Assembly: GCA_910574745.1 (NCBI GenBank) | Contig: CAJTCE010000026.1 | Location: forward strand, 1-56,459 | Reading direction: 5' to 3' | DNA length: 56,459 nt | Source: Lachnospiraceae bacterium | GTDB lineage: Bacteria > Bacillota > Clostridia > Lachnospirales > Lachnospiraceae | Part shown: positions 9,077 to 17,781 of the stretch, one piece after another | Numbering within the stretch: position 1 is the first letter of the stretch | Layout: each line of letters begins with the position of its first letter | The notes under the pieces: model-generated | What the model was told of the DNA's origin: nothing | The model's input: the letters and a program-made list of their open reading frames with translations, nothing else | Database searches by the model: none | Translations under genes and position numbers: made by a program

Positions 9077-10555
9077 TTACCTTCCCTTCTTCATCATGGC
9101 TAATTCAACGACCTTATATGCGCCGTCATAAATGCCGGCCGTTTTGTTGTTTATAATATTTTGGCACATATCGGAAATCAATTCCCTTTCCTTTATAAAC
9201 AGCTTTATCATCTGGAGGGTATGAGGAATATCCCCGCATTCCAGAGTGCCGTCTCCCAATTCCGCCGAATGGATCGCGCCCCACTGCTCATGTCCGCCCA
9301 CTCTCTTGATAAAAAGCTTGGGAACAGGGTAAAAAGCCAGTTCGCTGGGCTTCGTTACCAACACGTCGCAGCTGCGCATTAAAAGGTTTGTGCAATAAAC
9401 CGCCTCAAAAATATTTTCATGCCAGAAAGCATGAACGCCTTCCACATCCCCGTATAACGCTTCCTTCGCAAAGCCTTTTGTCTCATCCCATTCATTAAAA
9501 TGTTTAGTGGATTTTTCCTTTAATGCCGGAATTTCCTTTAAAAGCTCTTCCCATACGTTCCGATAATCCCCTACATTCACATACAAAGCCGCCCTGCCTC
9601 TTTGTATGGCCGGCAAAATGTATTTGATGATGGCGGAAAAAATTTCCTTCTGTGCTCCTGCTCCGCCAATGGTCAGAAGAAACCGAACGGGCTTATTCTC
9701 TTCAATCCGTTTCATTCTTCTTTGACAGTCTTCATTAATATTGCTTACCAGTTCATGGTCGATATAATGCCCCGTATACACCAGGTCCTCATCGGTCATG
9801 GGTTTTAAGATATGCTTTCCTTCCATGCCGTTTAAGATGCGGTAGCCCTGGTATGCGTAATGGGTCTGTACCGTATGGAGACTTCCCTCAGCCAGGTGCA
9901 GCGCCATGGGCCAGTTATCCGGAATGGCGTTTACCACATATTTCATACCTGCGTGTACCGCTGCCTGGGCCGGCCATACATGGGTCGCCACTATCGGAAT
10001 ATCTTTTGGAATATTCCGATATACCGCAGCCATAAGCTCGGCGTTTTTCTGGTCGGAAGCGTTGTAGCTCAATTTCCTGAAGCCTTCATAGTTCATAGGC
10101 TCCCAGACCAGCCTGTTAAAAATCCTGCTTTTGCCGGAAAGCCTGGAGCCTAAGGAATACAAATCATTCTGGGCGCTGATCACCTTTGTACAGGTAGTGT
10201 GTCCATAGGAATTTAAGTCCATCCAGTAAGGCACATAGCCCATGGAATTGGCAGCCGATGCAATTGCCATGGAAATTCTGTAATGTCCGAAGCCCATACG
10301 TATATTTCCTACAATGACGCCCTTTTCCTCATCAAAGGGTATGTCCGTTTTCCTTTGACTGCCTTCCTTTTCCACATTGAGGTTCATTACCCCCAGCAAA
10401 TCTCCGATATAGGGATTTTTTGTAATGGTTACGGGATAATCCGCATCCGTATCATCTCCGAATTTCCGCTTATACTTCTCCCGGGATCTAACAGCTTTCC
10501 GGTAAACGGAATCTGTCATGGGATTTCCAAAAATATTTTTTGATCTCTCACTCAT
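9077..10555 (-). CDS. Glycosyltransferase-like protein of unknown role
   Basis: 492 residues from the ATG at 10555 (MSERSKNIFGNP), chosen because AGGAGG lies 7 nt upstream; the open frame extends further without a site. The N-terminal half has a glycine loop IRMGFGHYRISMAIASAA (about 110-127), like the nucleotide-sugar acceptor side of GT28/MGDG-synthase folds. Further on are a VATHVWPAQAA segment, FLLTIGGAGAQKE (start of a second Rossmann domain) and MRSCDVLVTKPSELAF, which resembles the donor-binding motif of GT-B enzymes. No membrane segment is seen. It lies between tetR and the sugar transporter. Possible roles are glycosylation in a lipid or storage pathway, or a non-catalytic GT-B homologue. 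Confidence 0.6.
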   Translation of the reverse strand: MSERSKNIFGNPMTDSVYRKAVRSREKYKRKFGDDTDADYPVTITKNPYIGDLLGVMNLNVEKEGSQRKTDIPFDEEKGVIVGNIRMGFGHYRISMAIASAANSMGYVPYWMDLNSYGHTTCTKVISAQNDLYSLGSRLSGKSRIFNRLVWEPMNYEGFRKLSYNASDQKNAELMAAVYRNIPKDIPIVATHVWPAQAAVHAGMKYVVNAIPDNWPMALHLAEGSLHTVQTHYAYQGYRILNGMEGKHILKPMTDEDLVYTGHYIDHELVSNINEDCQRRMKRIEENKPVRFLLTIGGAGAQKEIFSAIIKYILPAIQRGRAALYVNVGDYRNVWEELLKEIPALKEKSTKHFNEWDETKGFAKEALYGDVEGVHAFWHENIFEAVYCTNLLMRSCDVLVTKPSELAFYPVPKLFIKRVGGHEQWGAIHSAELGDGTLECGDIPHTLQMIKLFIKERELISDMCQNIINNKTAGIYDGAYKVVELAMMKKGR

Positions 10556-10578
10556 GGTAAACCTCCTGATACTCTTTT

Positions 10579-11142
10579 TTATGGATGGACCTTGATTCCT
10601 TCCATCAAAATATTTACTACTTCGCAAAGGGCGTCCTTATAAGAAATTTCATTGCGGATCAGAATATCTCTCTGAAAAAACTGCTCTAAGGATGCCTCCA
10701 GCATCATTTTCAAAACAGGAATTTTTACGGGCACAATACAGCCTTCTTCAATTCCCTGCTCTATAAGCGCTATACTCATTTCCCATCCTGTTTCCAGACG
10801 AAGTTCCACCTGTTTATATATCTGAGGATACTTCCCCTTCAAAAGATACAACTGACGAAAGTCCACATCCTTATAGCCTTCGGGCATTACCCCTAAAATC
10901 TTGTGTATTTTCTCCACAGTACTCAGCTTTTCATCTTCAAGCACTTCCCGCTCGCTGGCCTTGATGGAATCAAACATATAGTCCACCATAGCTAAAAATA
11001 ACTCTTCTTTATTCTGAAAAACCTTATAAATTGTCTTTTTGCTTATTTTTAATGACTCCGCAATGTCATCCATCGTGAATTTGAGACCTTTTTCATTAAA
11101 TATCCCTATAGTTCCTTCTAAAATCGTTTCTTTTAAATCCAT
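10579..11142 (-). CDS. TetR-family transcriptional regulator
   Basis: 187 residues starting MDLKETILEGTIGIF (GGAGGATAAAA upstream of ATG 11142). The TetR helix-turn-helix is at about 15-50: KFTMDDIAESLKISKKTIYKVFQNKEEL. The C-terminal helical ligand domain has no assignable ligand. First gene of the alpha-galactosidase operon, 23 nt before the glycosyltransferase-like gene. Two related palindromes upstream (11195-11226, 11254-11285) are likely its operators, implying autoregulation of the operon. A TetR rather than AraC/LacI regulator is unusual for an alpha-galactosidase operon. Confidence 0.92.
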   Translation of the reverse strand: MDLKETILEGTIGIFNEKGLKFTMDDIAESLKISKKTIYKVFQNKEELFLAMVDYMFDSIKASEREVLEDEKLSTVEKIHKILGVMPEGYKDVDFRQLYLLKGKYPQIYKQVELRLETGWEMSIALIEQGIEEGCIVPVKIPVLKMMLEASLEQFFQRDILIRNEISYKDALCEVVNILMEGIKVHP

Positions 11143-11194
11143 TTTTATCCTCCATGGGCAAGAACATGCCCGTATTTTTACATCATCATAAAAA

Positions 11195-11226
11195 CAGGAA
11201 ACTGATTTTTGCATTTCAGTTTCCTG
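11195..11226 (-). promoter_or_regulatory. Palindrome 1: TetR operator and/or hairpin terminator
   Basis: A perfect 11-bp inverted repeat, CAGGAAACTGA / TCAGTTTCCTG, separated by 10 nt. On the minus strand it is followed by TTTTTA, so it could also end or attenuate transcription from the bile salt hydrolase gene. The second copy of the motif (11254-11285) favours an operator role. Confidence 0.7.
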
Positions 11227-11253
11227 TATTGTAACACTTATACTTTACGGTCT

Positions 11254-11285
11254 CAAGAAACTAATTTAACAAAAATAGTTTCCTG
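11254..11285 (-). promoter_or_regulatory. Palindrome 2: probable second TetR operator
   Basis: Inverted repeat CAAGAAACTA / TAGTTTCCTG with a 12-nt spacer. Half-sites match those of palindrome 1 (AGGAAACT/AGTTTCCT), and the two centres are 59 bp apart. It has no U-tract, so it is not a terminator. Confidence 0.7.
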
Positions 11286-11333
11286 ATTTTATCAATTTTT
11301 ACCAATCGCTTTTCATTTCCGGTTTTAGCAGTC

Positions 11334-12308
11334 TTAATTCTGCCTTTTGATCTGTTCTCCCTCAATCACGGAATAACGAACCAGCTGACTGCCCTCTAAG
11401 TCCTCCTTATACATGTCTACAGCGGTAATCTGATGATTGTCATAAGTGGTATAATAGTAAATCCCCTTATCCGCATTGCAGCAGCATGTATAAAGGGTAA
11501 TTTCATAATTGCCTTCCCCCACATCGCAGCAGCCTCTCTGCTGGTCAACGGCGCCCAGAATATGAAAAAACTGGCTGACGCTTTCCTCCTCCGAATCTCC
11601 TGATAGGGAATTCATCTTGACAAAGGAAGCTCTCACAAAGCGGGACTGGGAGGACAGATCCCCCGGAAGTCCCAAGGCTCCCATGCCGCGGCTGTAAATG
11701 TGCAACGGCAATTTTTCCGAAAAAAGGTTCTCCGGCTGTTTCGGAGATAAATGCATATAATTATTCAGCAGAAACATCTGCTCCATAAATGGCGGATTAT
11801 TAGTCAGCACTCCTACCGGATTGTCATAAATTTTGACGCCTTCCTTTACTGCTTCCACCGTTATGGCTCCATCCTTGTCTGCAATGATAAAATGCAGCTG
11901 TGCCACGGGAAGCGCTTCGCTGAAGGGCTCCTTTATAAGATTCATCTTTTCCAGCAGATTTCTGGCTTCTTTTACCGTAGCGCACCCGGAAAGAATCCAT
12001 GGTATAAATTCAAAGGTTGCCACATTATCTTTTCCCGGAATTTCATCCTTAAAATCCGCATTGCCCACAAAATTCAGCCCTGCCATACCAAGTCCTTTTT
12101 CGTTGACAGCCTCGTGATAAAGCGGATAATCATCCGCCACAAGGGCCATTCCTATCATGGCATAATGAGTTTTTTTAATGCCCATATTCCGAAAAGAAAG
12201 GGAATAATTGCGGGGCGTGATAACAACCTCATCTCCATAAGAGAAATCATAATCTAAAGTACGCCCAAAATAGAAATCCTTAGTCTTGTAAGTAACTGCC
12301 GTGCACAT
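11334..12308 (-). CDS. Choloylglycine hydrolase family amidase (bile salt hydrolase type)
   Basis: 324 residues, an Ntn-hydrolase whose Cys2 becomes the N-terminal nucleophile after Met removal. Visible catalytic set: C2 (MCTAVTY), R16 and D19 (FGRTLDYD), Asn in GLNFVGNA (about 80), Asn in GVLTNNPPF (about 172), and Arg in SQSRFVRASF. The stretch GLPGDLSSQSRFVR is typical of bile salt hydrolases rather than penicillin V acylases. Length matches the 315-330 of the family. The enzyme would deconjugate glycine- or taurine-conjugated bile salts in the cytoplasm. It has no signal peptide. Substrate preference cannot be read from sequence alone. Confidence 0.92.
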   Translation of the reverse strand: MCTAVTYKTKDFYFGRTLDYDFSYGDEVVITPRNYSLSFRNMGIKKTHYAMIGMALVADDYPLYHEAVNEKGLGMAGLNFVGNADFKDEIPGKDNVATFEFIPWILSGCATVKEARNLLEKMNLIKEPFSEALPVAQLHFIIADKDGAITVEAVKEGVKIYDNPVGVLTNNPPFMEQMFLLNNYMHLSPKQPENLFSEKLPLHIYSRGMGALGLPGDLSSQSRFVRASFVKMNSLSGDSEEESVSQFFHILGAVDQQRGCCDVGEGNYEITLYTCCCNADKGIYYYTTYDNHQITAVDMYKEDLEGSQLVRYSVIEGEQIKRQN

Positions 12309-12378
12309 ATTTTCCGCCCTTTCCCCGAAACCCGGTTTTCTTTTTTATTGCTATTATACACTCTTATTCCGTCGTTTT

Positions 12379-13398
12379 CTACTCTTTGCTTACAAGCTCC
12401 GACAAAGGCTTAAAGGAATATCCCATCCCTTCCCATTTTGTTAAAAGCTCATCGAGGATCTCTCCGTTAGTATTTGAAGTATTGTGCAGCAATACTACCG
12501 CCCCGGGGTGGACTCTTGTCGTCAGTTTGTCAAAGGCTTCCTCATGGCTTGGCTGGTTGTCCTGATTCCAGTCAACATAAGCCAGACTCCAGAAAATCGT
12601 ATAATACCCAAGCTTCTCTGCCATCTCCAGATTCCTTACATTACATTTTCCCTGTGGCGGACGATAATAAGGAGAAAGCTCTTTCCCCGTGATCTCCTGA
12701 AAGAGCTGGGCTACGTCATTCACTTCGTTTCCGAAACTTTCCATATCAGAAATGGATGCCATATCCAGATGATGATAGGTATGGTTTCCCACTGCATGTC
12801 CCTCTTCCACCATTCGTTTTACCAGCTCCGGCTCTGTTTCCAGAAAATGCCCCACCACAAAAAATGTGGCCGGCGCATTGTGCTTTTTTAAGGCATCCAG
12901 AATAGGCTCTGTATTGCCGTTTTCATAGCCGCAGTCAAAGGTAAGATAAAGCACCTTTTCGCTATCGTCTCCCAGATAATAAGCGTGATACCATGCAAGA
13001 TCCTCTGCCGACGCATTTCCTCTGGGCTGGGTTTCCGGTTCTCCAAAGCCAAGCCCCCAGTCCTCGGATTCCAGCACCAGTTCAAACCCTTCCGGTCTTG
13101 CTTTCGGCTCCGGCTTTGCAACAGCTTCTTCGTTGCCGTCAGTTTCTTCTTCCACCCCGTCTGTCTCCCGGGATTCATCACTTTCTATTACGCTTACAAG
13201 ATTTTCTCCTTCCGCATCCGCCTCTGCATTATCCACGTGGCTCTGCTGCTCTGTCTGTCCTGCTTCCTGTTCTGTTTCCTGCTCTATTTTCTGCTCCTCG
13301 TCCTTTTCTCCCGGCGCACCGCATCCTGTTAAAAGCACGGCGCAAAATACAGCCAGCCCCACGCTCATTCTTTTTGCCATATCACTTTTTCTTTTCAT
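12379..13398 (-). CDS. Polysaccharide deacetylase (PdaA-like), lipoprotein
   Basis: 339 residues from ATG 13398 (MKRKSDMAKRM), chosen because CAGGAG lies 9 nt upstream. A signal peptide ends AVLLTGC, giving a lipid-anchored Cys. A Glu-rich linker of about 90 residues follows. The NodB domain occupies the C-terminal 210 residues: VLYLTFDCGYENG (motif 1), VGNHTYHHLDM (motif 2, metal His), YYRPPQGK (motif 3), SLAYVDWN (motif 4) and VVLLHNT (motif 5). TFDxGYENGxT is the form seen in PdaA-type enzymes acting on peptidoglycan muramic acid. Probable role is cell-wall N-deacetylation. Confidence 0.9.
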   Translation of the reverse strand: MKRKSDMAKRMSVGLAVFCAVLLTGCGAPGEKDEEQKIEQETEQEAGQTEQQSHVDNAEADAEGENLVSVIESDESRETDGVEEETDGNEEAVAKPEPKARPEGFELVLESEDWGLGFGEPETQPRGNASAEDLAWYHAYYLGDDSEKVLYLTFDCGYENGNTEPILDALKKHNAPATFFVVGHFLETEPELVKRMVEEGHAVGNHTYHHLDMASISDMESFGNEVNDVAQLFQEITGKELSPYYRPPQGKCNVRNLEMAEKLGYYTIFWSLAYVDWNQDNQPSHEEAFDKLTTRVHPGAVVLLHNTSNTNGEILDELLTKWEGMGYSFKPLSELVSKE

Positions 13399-13437
13399 CG
13401 CATCCATCTCCTGTTTCTTCTGTGTTTCTGAAAGCAT

Positions 13438-13764
13438 TCTGCTTTCTTTATTCTGTCCATAATCATATTATAAAATACCATTGCATCAAAACTGCATCAT
13501 ATTTATCATTTTTTTATAAAAAAATCAGAAGAAACTGATAGGATAAGCATTTTACTGTTTGTATAAATAATCTACTGATTATATTGAATCATATTATAAA
13601 ATTGAATAAATTCTGCGTCTGTGAAAGCTTGTTAGAGAACATTAAGGAAATATCTCAAACATAAAAACAATAGAATGATCAAACTGTTAGTTATTGAGAT
13701 GCTTTTCCATCTGTAAAGAAAACGCTTCGAAAGGAAATAAAAGGGCAGCCTTTTCAAAATTCCC
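13438..13764. other. AT-rich gap between the deacetylase and the DUF6033-like gene
   Basis: No coding frame is supported. A 16-bp motif AATCATATTATAAAAT occurs twice (about 13468 and 13587); its minus-strand form contains TATAAT and may supply -10 elements for the deacetylase gene. A short AAAAGG-CTGC-CCTTTT hairpin with trailing T's near 13739-13760 could end the upstream DUF6033-like transcript. Confidence 0.45.
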
Positions 13765-14541
13765 TTATGCCTTTATATCAAAACTGGGGGCAGAAGCCGG
13801 CAATATGCCAAGGGTGGCCGCCATAATGCTTCGTGTCACACTTCTTACATCAGTCCCTGCAGCCGCCCTATGGAAGCTTCCCGTTTCTTTACTTTCCGCC
13901 GGCTTTTGGCTCCATTCTTTATAAGCTGCGCGCTCTTTGGCTTTCTTCTCCGCCAGCTTTTCCTCTTCTTCCTTCTTCTTTGCGCGCTTTTTGGAAAGCC
14001 TTGCTTCTTCAGCGCTTTTCTCCTTTGCCTTCCTCTCGGCGTTCTCCTTTGCTATTTTTCCATCAGGATCGTTGGTGCATCCGCTCATGCAGGTAATATT
14101 GCCATTATCATCAATAATATAAGCAGCGTAGGTGCAAACCGGGCTTCCCTGCATAGTTTTTGTATGATTCACAAGGGATTTTACACAGTCGGGAATTGCT
14201 TTTAAGTTTTCCTCCAGATACTTGGCTTTTGCCGGGTCATTCATACATTTCTTTAAAAATCCGCCTGACACCGATACCGTTGTAGGAACGCCCTGCATTG
14301 AAGTTGTCCCGCTATTCATATAGCCGTATTTCCCCTGTAAATACCCGGAATACTCATTTACAGTACTAAATCCTGTCTTAATCTGCTCCGTTTTGGTTAC
14401 GCCGGGCGTTGAAGTCTTCAGTTCTACCGTGCTTGTTGTCACATTGCCGTCTTTTGTACTTCCACCGACCTTTGCACTGTCCGCTTTTTTTGCTGCGCCT
14501 GCATAGCCTGCAGCATAAGTGTTCCTAATCTCCATTGACAT
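13765..14541 (-). CDS. Leaderless DUF6033-like protein with FDxKA tail
   Basis: 258 residues, no signal peptide or membrane segment. The N-terminus, MEIRNTYAAGYAG, recalls the MSVNGIG/GY starts elsewhere in the window. The middle contains EYSGYLQGKYGYM and VSVSGGFLKKCMNDPAKAKYLE, the layout I associate from memory with the Lachnospiraceae family DUF6033. Residues about 170-215 are a highly charged helix of Lys/Glu/Arg (coiled-coil type). The last residues, PSFDIKA, match the FDxKA tail of three other proteins here. It is the last gene of an operon with the two PPC-like proteins. Function unknown. Confidence 0.7.
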   Translation of the reverse strand: MSMEIRNTYAAGYAGAAKKADSAKVGGSTKDGNVTTSTVELKTSTPGVTKTEQIKTGFSTVNEYSGYLQGKYGYMNSGTTSMQGVPTTVSVSGGFLKKCMNDPAKAKYLEENLKAIPDCVKSLVNHTKTMQGSPVCTYAAYIIDDNGNITCMSGCTNDPDGKIAKENAERKAKEKSAEEARLSKKRAKKKEEEEKLAEKKAKERAAYKEWSQKPAESKETGSFHRAAAGTDVRSVTRSIMAATLGILPASAPSFDIKA

Positions 14542-14563
14542 ACAATATCCCTCCCATTCATGA

Positions 14564-16072
14564 TCAGGCTTTCAATCCCGTTAGTTCATTCCCGTTCCAG
14601 CCGAAATTCACGTGATACTCCGGTATTTCTCCGTAAACTTCTTTGTATTGTAAAATATCATACAGCATCTGCTGATAATCAAAAAAGCTGCTTGTGCTGT
14701 CCGCCCCGTTTATCAGGGACGCCACCTTATAGGGAAGTCCTGCAATTTCCTCATTCACAATTTTCCCTGTCTGCTCCCTTTTGATCGATAAATCCTCTAC
14801 CGAAATCTTCCCGTCTGAGGCTTTTCCGAGAAAACGGTTACATTCTGCCACATAGCCGGCAATCCTGTATTGGCAATCCGTCATCGCCTCTGTCTCCCCG
14901 GAGTTTTCCAGATACACGTTTTGGAAACTGTCCCGGTGCGCCGTAACATAATCCTCCACCGCCTTTTTCTCATCCCCGTACAGACCGCTTATTTGGGCAT
15001 TGCCAAAAGGAGGCAGATAAATTTCAAAGCTTTTATCCGAAAGACCCATGGATTCCAGAAAGTCAGCAAATTCCTGCTCCAGCCCTTGCTTTCTTTTCAA
15101 GACCTCCTCCTGATAGATTTCATTCTGGTTGCCATAAATAGCGATATAAGCCCCTTCCGCTTCTGACAGGATTTTACCGTTTTTCTCTTCCTCCAGCAAT
15201 TCGGAAGCGCTCATGGCGCCTTTGTATTTTAATTCTTCCGGCAGCTCCTCATACTGCTTTTGATGAAGTCTGTTAATTCCCTCCGCATTTGCCGCCTCAC
15301 GCTTTTCTTTTGCCGCCAGGCCCATTTCATAACGCTCCTCCGGAGTTGTCTGTACCGCCGTTCCCTCTTTCAGTCGCTCCAACCATTCAACGGTTTCCTG
15401 TGGCATATCCCCTTGTGAAAAAGTAAGCTTATAGTTTCCCTCCACACTGTTATCCGAATCATGCTGGCTTATTTTTATGACAAAGTTCCGGCAGCCGGAC
15501 CAGTCGCATGGTATGGTAAGGGTTTTCGTCCCGTCCCCATTGGAAACTGCCATTCCTACCTGATTTCCCTGATCATCATAAACGACCAAATCATAGTCGG
15601 CGCCTTCCGGCATTTCCATATTCACAATCACGGGTCTCCTGCTAAGGATCTGCGATGAGGTGTCCACATGAAAGTAGTCCACATCACAGGGACTATTCAT
15701 AGTTCCGCTGAAATAACTGTCCGCATTTCTCCCCGCCACAAGAAGGGAAAGGTCAAAGGTTCCCTGGCTGTAGCGGTCTATATCCGCAATCTGTGTTGCC
15801 CCGGTGGCGGCATTGCGGTATACATCATTGGCACCGTCATTCTTTTCCGTTAAAACCACTGCCTCATTTAAGTCCTTCATTTTGCTCTGAAGCCTTTGCC
15901 CCGGTATCTGGACACAGGTCTGTTTCTTTCTCGGAAGCTGCAAAACCCTATCGGTAAGGCGGGAAACCCTTCCCTCTTTTACCGCCCGGTCCACGCTCTT
16001 TTGAAGATGACTTAAGGAAGGCGCCTGCAGCTCATATGTAGAATAAACTTTTGATGGTAAATTGATACTCAT
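14564..16072 (-). CDS. Leaderless PPC-domain-like protein, copy 2
   Basis: 502 residues without a signal peptide. Residues about 110-230 read as a PPC-type beta-sandwich: SGTMNSPCDVDYFHVD, then EGADYDLVVYDDQGNQVG and a closing NYKLTFSQ. The remaining 270 residues are helical, with RLHQKQYEELPEELKYKGAMS followed by LLEEEKNGKILSEAEGAYI. The same blocks occur in the same order in the neighbour at 16130-17668, so the two are paralogues of nearly equal length. It ends GLKA, possibly related to the xKA tails. PPC domains are normally secreted, so their presence in a leaderless protein suggests another export route (inference). Confidence 0.72.
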   Translation of the reverse strand: MSINLPSKVYSTYELQAPSLSHLQKSVDRAVKEGRVSRLTDRVLQLPRKKQTCVQIPGQRLQSKMKDLNEAVVLTEKNDGANDVYRNAATGATQIADIDRYSQGTFDLSLLVAGRNADSYFSGTMNSPCDVDYFHVDTSSQILSRRPVIVNMEMPEGADYDLVVYDDQGNQVGMAVSNGDGTKTLTIPCDWSGCRNFVIKISQHDSDNSVEGNYKLTFSQGDMPQETVEWLERLKEGTAVQTTPEERYEMGLAAKEKREAANAEGINRLHQKQYEELPEELKYKGAMSASELLEEEKNGKILSEAEGAYIAIYGNQNEIYQEEVLKRKQGLEQEFADFLESMGLSDKSFEIYLPPFGNAQISGLYGDEKKAVEDYVTAHRDSFQNVYLENSGETEAMTDCQYRIAGYVAECNRFLGKASDGKISVEDLSIKREQTGKIVNEEIAGLPYKVASLINGADSTSSFFDYQQMLYDILQYKEVYGEIPEYHVNFGWNGNELTGLKA

Positions 16073-16129
16073 TATTTCTTCCTCATTTCTATTACTGTTT
16101 TGTCATAATCTCAATCTCTGCCATATTAG

Positions 16130-17668
16130 CTATAAAACCTTTTTAAACTGATACTGGTACATATCCGAATACATATTGCCAAAGGACTTGGGAACAAACC
16201 GCTCATCCAGCGCTTCCATGTCCACTGCAAATCCACTGTCTTTTACCGAAAATCCCCCATCCTGAAACCGGAATTCCGAAGTAAAATCAGGAATGCCTAT
16301 ATCGCCGCTTATTCTCAGCTTTCCGATAATATTTACCAAAGCATCCCGCATCCGTTCTATTTTGGCATTGTCCTTCCCGTTGTTAATCAGACCTGCCGCC
16401 TTATCCGGCAATCCTCCTATTTTCCCGTTGGGTAAAAAATAAAGACTTTCAAGGGATATATCCATTCCCGTAATCCCCTTTAAATAACGCCGGACCTCCT
16501 GGACATCCGTAGCATACTGATAGGAATTGGAAGATAAGTCCGTCACACTGTCCGCAATACCGGTATAATAGCGGTACATTCTGTTACCGTATTTTTTTTC
16601 TATCAGCTTTTCCACCTGTCCTCTGACAGCCTCATCCTCTATGCCTTCCACGGTTACAGTGCCGTCGCTTCCGATCTTTACGCTCATTCCTTCCACTTCC
16701 TTTTCAGAAATGCCAAGGCCCTCCATTTCTTTTAAAAACTCTTTTGAAAAATCTTTTTTTAATTCTGCCTTCTGCCGTGCTTTTTCAAAATCCGCCAGAT
16801 TGGCAAAAATCTTCACATATTCCAGTTCCGCTTCGCTTAAAGCCTTTCCCTCCGCCATATCCTGCAAAAGCTCTTCCGCTGTCCGGTTTCCCCGATACTG
16901 CTTCTCCGGCGGCAGCGCTTCGAACTGTTTCTGATGAAGCTGCTTTAGCTCCTTTATGTAATTTTGTTCCGTTTCCTGTAAAACTGTATTATAACGGTCA
17001 AGATACTCTCTCCAGTTTTCATCCTTCCGGCTGTAAGCATTATGCAGCGCCCCAAACGCCTCTCTTATTGCATCCGTCTTTTCCTGTTCCTTGTTTTCGG
17101 AAACATGGAAGCTGATTTTATAAAAATCATCGGGGGATACTTCCTCTCCCTTTTCGTTTTCGATTTTGATGCAGTATTTTCCGGTTTTCGTATCCCAGTT
17201 GGGAATGCTTAAGGTTTTCCTGCCATCCTTGTCCCATTGCGCCTTTCCCACCTGATTTCCGTATTCGTCATACAGAGTAAGACTGTAATCGCACCCCTTT
17301 GGCAGGTCCATACGGACCTCCACATTAAAATAATTCTGTATAGTACGGTTATAAGGTATGGAAAAATGATAGAAATCCACATCATCTTTATCACTGAGGC
17401 TTCCCTTCAGACTACTGGTTTCATCCTGTATCAGAAATCCAAAATCCAGAAAAGCGCTGCCCTTATCCTGATCCGGCACCTCATAGGTGGTATGCTGATT
17501 TCGATAGGTATTATTGCTGCCAAGAGTACAGGTATCCTCCCGCAGCACCATATTTTCCCGTATTTTACCTTCAAAAAACGCCCTTCCCTGCTTTACGGTC
17601 ATAAGAAAAATAGGCTTTTCCCTGAAAGCCGCTCCCCACTGACTGCTATAGGTATTCGTTACTTCCAT
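16130..17668 (-). CDS. Leaderless PPC-domain-like protein, copy 1
   Basis: 512 residues, starting MEVTNTYSSQWG with GGAGGCGG upstream. The PPC-like core spans about 85-195: KGSLSDKDDVDFYHFS, LPKGCDYSLTLYDEYGNQVG, and FYKISFHV. The helical C-terminal part contains QLHQKQFEALPPEKQYRG and LLQDMAEGKALSEAELEYV, matching copy 2, and LPDKAAGLINN, matching LPYKVASLING there. No hydrophobic segment. First gene of a three-gene operon, 27 nt behind the GCCGATA promoter box. Confidence 0.72.
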   Translation of the reverse strand: MEVTNTYSSQWGAAFREKPIFLMTVKQGRAFFEGKIRENMVLREDTCTLGSNNTYRNQHTTYEVPDQDKGSAFLDFGFLIQDETSSLKGSLSDKDDVDFYHFSIPYNRTIQNYFNVEVRMDLPKGCDYSLTLYDEYGNQVGKAQWDKDGRKTLSIPNWDTKTGKYCIKIENEKGEEVSPDDFYKISFHVSENKEQEKTDAIREAFGALHNAYSRKDENWREYLDRYNTVLQETEQNYIKELKQLHQKQFEALPPEKQYRGNRTAEELLQDMAEGKALSEAELEYVKIFANLADFEKARQKAELKKDFSKEFLKEMEGLGISEKEVEGMSVKIGSDGTVTVEGIEDEAVRGQVEKLIEKKYGNRMYRYYTGIADSVTDLSSNSYQYATDVQEVRRYLKGITGMDISLESLYFLPNGKIGGLPDKAAGLINNGKDNAKIERMRDALVNIIGKLRISGDIGIPDFTSEFRFQDGGFSVKDSGFAVDMEALDERFVPKSFGNMYSDMYQYQFKKVL

Positions 17669-17694
17669 TCTATCATCCGCCTCCTTTTATTTTA

Positions 17695-17736
17695 TATCGG
17701 CAGATTTTTTTTGTATTCGGGCAGAATGTAACGAAA
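17695..17736 (-). promoter_or_regulatory. Promoter P1: GCCGATA box plus TTTCGTT box
   Basis: On the minus strand, TTTCGTTAC (box at 17736-17730) is followed exactly 28 nt later by GCCGATA (17701-17695) preceded by AAAATCT. GCCGATA matches the -10 of flagellar sigma-28 promoters (GCCGATAA); a TAAA -35 at the usual distance is not seen. The same arrangement with the same spacing occurs at 28148-28189. Confidence 0.6.
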
Positions 17737-17781
17737 CGACTTAAAATGGAAATAAAATTTTTTAACAAAGCAAATTTTCGA

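Noticed and set aside
12993-13538. 181-residue Pro/Ser/Leu-rich plus frame
   Set aside because: Antisense of the deacetylase linker and signal peptide.
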